DNA of 5,825 nucleotides from assembly GCA_030684755.1 (NCBI GenBank), contig JAUXXN010000602.1, positions 1 through 5,825 on the forward strand, written 5' to 3'. The position numbers and the translations under genes are program-made. Positions within the stretch are counted from its first letter, which is position 1; every line of letters begins with the position of its first letter. The notes below the pieces were generated by a model that saw only the letters and a list, made by a program, of their open reading frames with translations, ran no database searches and was not told the DNA's origin. The DNA comes from Hydrogenophaga sp. (GTDB lineage Bacteria > Pseudomonadota > Gammaproteobacteria > Burkholderiales > Burkholderiaceae_C). Positions 4,111 through 5,825 of the stretch are shown here, piece by piece.

Positions 4111-5310
4111 ATGAACGCAGCCATTGAACAAGCCAAGACCCTGTTCTTTCAGGGCAATGCGCATTTCGAGGCCGACCGGCTGAGCGCTGCGGCCGAGGCC
4201 TACCGGCAGGCGCTGGCACTGATGCCAGGCCGGGCCTCGGTGCTGGCCAACCTGGGCATCACGCTGTTGCGGTTGGGGCAAGTGTCAGAGGCACTGCCCG
4301 TGTTGCAGCAGGCCACGGCAGCCGACCAGGCGCACGCCGATGCCTGGCTGGCCCAGGGTGTGTGTGCCGAAAAGCTGGGTCTGTGGGAAGAAGCCGCAGG
4401 CGCGCTGCAGCAGGGCATTCGTCAGAGCCCGAACGCGGTGGCCGCACCGATTTGGTTGAGCTTGGGGCATTGCTGCGACCGCCTGGGCCGCACGGATGAA
4501 GCTCTCCATGCGCTCGAACAGGCGCTGGCGCTGGACGCCACGCTGGCCGTGGCCTGGAGCCAGCGCGGCCAGTTCTTGCGCGAGCAGGGCCGTCTGGCCG
4601 AGGCTGCCCACTGCTACGAGCAGGCCCTGGCCCAGGGCGCCGACGAGACGCTGAACCGCTTCTACCTGGCGTCGGTACGGGGTGAGGTGTTACCGCACCC
4701 GCCCGCTGCCTATGTGCAAGCCTTGTTCGACGACTACGCCGAGGGCTTTCAGACGCACTTGCTGGAGGCATTGCGGTACCAGGCCCACGAAGTTCTGCTT
4801 GAACCCCTGCGCAACGGCAGTCGCCGCTTTCGGCACATGCTGGACCTGGGCTGCGGCACCGGTTTGTGCGCCCAGCGCATGCAGGGCCGGGTGGATCGCA
4901 TTGACGGTGTGGACCTGTCACCGGTCATGGTGGCCCAGGCGCGGGCCAGCGGGTTGTATCAGCACGTGCAAGAGGGCGACCTGCTGGCTTTTCTGCGGGG
5001 CCAGACATCGCCGGTGGACCTGATCGTTGCAGCCGATGTGTTCATCTACGTGGGCGCGCTCGACGAGGTGTTGACCGCCGCGCGCGCTTGTGTGCTGCCC
5101 GGTGGCGTGTTCGCCTTCTCGCTGGAACAAGCGCCACCGGGGCAAGACCTCGTGTTGCAGCCCAGCCTGCGCTACGCGCATTCACGCGGATACATTGAGC
5201 GCCTAGCGGCCATGAACGGTTGGCAGGTGGAGCGGCTGGAAGCTGCGTCTATTCGTGAAGATCAGCAGCGGCCTGTGATGGGCTGGTATGTGCATCTGAA
5301 GCCAAGCTGA
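4111..5310 (+). CDS. TPR-repeat class I SAM-dependent methyltransferase
   Basis: This 399-residue protein joins an N-terminal tetratricopeptide array to a C-terminal Rossmann-fold methyltransferase, the layout of the COG4976-type predicted methyltransferases. Five 34-residue TPRs cover about residues 8-41, 42-75, 76-109, 110-145 and 146-179. The linker motif YVQALFDDYAEGFQTHL (201-217) is typical of this group. SAM-binding motif I is DLGCGTG (245-251), the acidic strand-2 end is GVDLS (266-270), DLIVAADVFIYVG (303-315) is motif II, and LPGGVFAFSLE (329-339) is the next strand. The TPRs probably select a protein partner; the methyl acceptor is unknown. It has no signal peptide or membrane helix. 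The start is backed by AGAAAGA seven bases upstream. Only 35 bases separate it from the end of the Fic remnant, so its original upstream region may have been lost. It is followed by the Uma2 gene on the same strand. Confidence 0.9.
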   Translation: MNAAIEQAKTLFFQGNAHFEADRLSAAAEAYRQALALMPGRASVLANLGITLLRLGQVSEALPVLQQATAADQAHADAWLAQGVCAEKLGLWEEAAGALQQGIRQSPNAVAAPIWLSLGHCCDRLGRTDEALHALEQALALDATLAVAWSQRGQFLREQGRLAEAAHCYEQALAQGADETLNRFYLASVRGEVLPHPPAAYVQALFDDYAEGFQTHLLEALRYQAHEVLLEPLRNGSRRFRHMLDLGCGTGLCAQRMQGRVDRIDGVDLSPVMVAQARASGLYQHVQEGDLLAFLRGQTSPVDLIVAADVFIYVGALDEVLTAARACVLPGGVFAFSLEQAPPGQDLVLQPSLRYAHSRGYIERLAAMNGWQVERLEAASIREDQQRPVMGWYVHLKPS

Positions 5311-5401
5311 TCGGCTGGGCAAACTGAGCAGCAGCCAAGCCCAGCGCCATTGGGTTGAACGATGTGACCCGCCCGCAGTCAGTTGGTGCCAAAATTCGGG
5401 C

Positions 5402-5825
5402 ATGTCACTCCCATCCCCCAACATCCCCCTGACCGCTGCGGAATACCTGGAATGGGAAGCCAGCCAGGACACGCGCAACGAGTTCATCGACGGTCACGTC
5501 TACGCCATGGCCGGCGGCACATTGGCGCACAACGCGGCCACGCTGGCCACCGGTGCCAGCCTGCGACAACACCTCAAAGGTGGCCCTTGCCGTGCGTTTG
5601 TGTCTGACGTGCGGGTGCGAGTACAGGCCAGCACCAGCTTTTTTTACCCCGATGTGGTGGTGGCTTGCCAACCCACCGAGTTGGCCGACCCACAATCCAT
5701 CGCCCTTGCTGAGCCCAAGGTCATCGTTGAAGTGCTGTCCCCCAGCACCGCCGCCTTTGACCGAGGCGGCAAATTTGCCCACTACCGCTTGCTGGAGAGC
5801 CTGCAAGAGTACGTGCTCATCGACC
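5402..5825 (+). CDS. Uma2-family (DUF820) endonuclease, N-terminal part
   Basis: An open frame from the ATG at 5402-5404 runs through the window edge and gives 141 residues of a protein normally about 180-200 long. It starts with the family pattern LTAAEYLEWEA and NEFIDGHVYAMAGG (residues 10-20 and 26-39). The restriction-endonuclease-fold core follows: FYPDVVVAC (81-89, Asp84), VIVEVLSPST (107-116, Glu110), then DRGGKFAHYR (120-129) with Lys124, and LQEYVLID. These fit the PD-(D/E)XK-like active site of Uma2 proteins, which are common in cyanobacteria and also found in betaproteobacteria. Their biological role is mostly unknown, with mobile-DNA links proposed. No good Shine-Dalgarno site is visible. 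CAAAAT at 5390-5395 ends only six bases before the ATG, so a leaderless transcript is possible but lacks a convincing -35. It lies 91 bases after the methyltransferase gene. Confidence 0.85.
   Translation, partial: MSLPSPNIPLTAAEYLEWEASQDTRNEFIDGHVYAMAGGTLAHNAATLATGASLRQHLKGGPCRAFVSDVRVRVQASTSFFYPDVVVACQPTELADPQSIALAEPKVIVEVLSPSTAAFDRGGKFAHYRLLESLQEYVLID

Noticed and set aside
4259..4921. 220-codon minus-strand ORF opposite the TPR-methyltransferase
   Set aside because: Its Arg/Pro/Ala-rich composition is typical of a shadow frame in GC-rich DNA.
5314..5345. Stem GCTGGGC/GCCCAGC after the methyltransferase stop as a terminator
   Set aside because: The 7-bp stem has an 18-base gap between arms and no T-run follows, so it does not meet terminator criteria.
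5405..5806. 133-codon minus-strand ORF opposite the Uma2 gene
   Set aside because: The plus frame has clear Uma2 motifs over the same bases; the minus frame is Gly/Val-rich with no motif.
1..5825. CRISPR array, tRNA, rRNA or riboswitch
   Set aside because: No regularly spaced repeats, cloverleaf-like sequences or known aptamer cores were seen on either strand.

Overview
The window is GC-rich and reads like an accessory stretch of a betaproteobacterial chromosome, most likely from the Burkholderiales and perhaps the Comamonadaceae. This is inferred from codon choice and protein flavour (a CadR/PbrR-type MerR regulator, a TPR-methyltransferase, a Uma2 nuclease, and remnants of a Fic protein and a Rad3-like helicase). 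No rRNA, tRNA or other marker gene is present to confirm it. There are six convincing coding regions, two of them cut by the window edges, plus two decayed genes, one doubtful small ORF and a few regulatory or repeat sites.

Layout, left to right. Positions 1-174 hold the C-terminal end of a VOC (glyoxalase-fold) protein. A short intergenic stretch follows, with GTGATCAC-type repeats that may be an old IS21-like end, and a small hairpin. Next is a divergent pair. On the minus strand, 312-791, lies a Cd(II)/Pb(II)-type MerR regulator (cadR). On the plus strand, 897-1610, lies a transglutaminase-like (papain-fold) protein. Between them sits a textbook MerR-family promoter: a -35 box and a -10 box 19 bp apart, with a dyad in the spacer, firing towards the transglutaminase gene. 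The usual partner of such a promoter is a metal efflux pump, and none is visible here.

On the minus strand, 1896-3056 is a stand-alone AAA/STAND-like P-loop ATPase of 386 residues. It has its own AT-rich promoter and an overlapping imperfect dyad. A doubtful 69-codon ORF lies just downstream of it. Upstream of that promoter is a roughly 0.9 kb gene graveyard, also on the minus strand. It holds a Fic-family AMPylase-type gene that has lost its 5' end, an internal block and its 3' end and carries one in-frame stop. That remnant is joined to two pieces of a DinG/Rad3-like helicase. One of the resulting open frames (3171-3755) is a chimera that automatic annotation could mistake for a real protein.

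The right end returns to intact plus-strand genes: a five-TPR plus class I SAM-methyltransferase fusion (4111-5310) and, 91 bp later, the N-terminal 141 residues of a Uma2-family endonuclease that runs off the window. The strongest candidate for something new is the transglutaminase-like enzyme placed under an apparent Cd/Pb-responsive MerR promoter.
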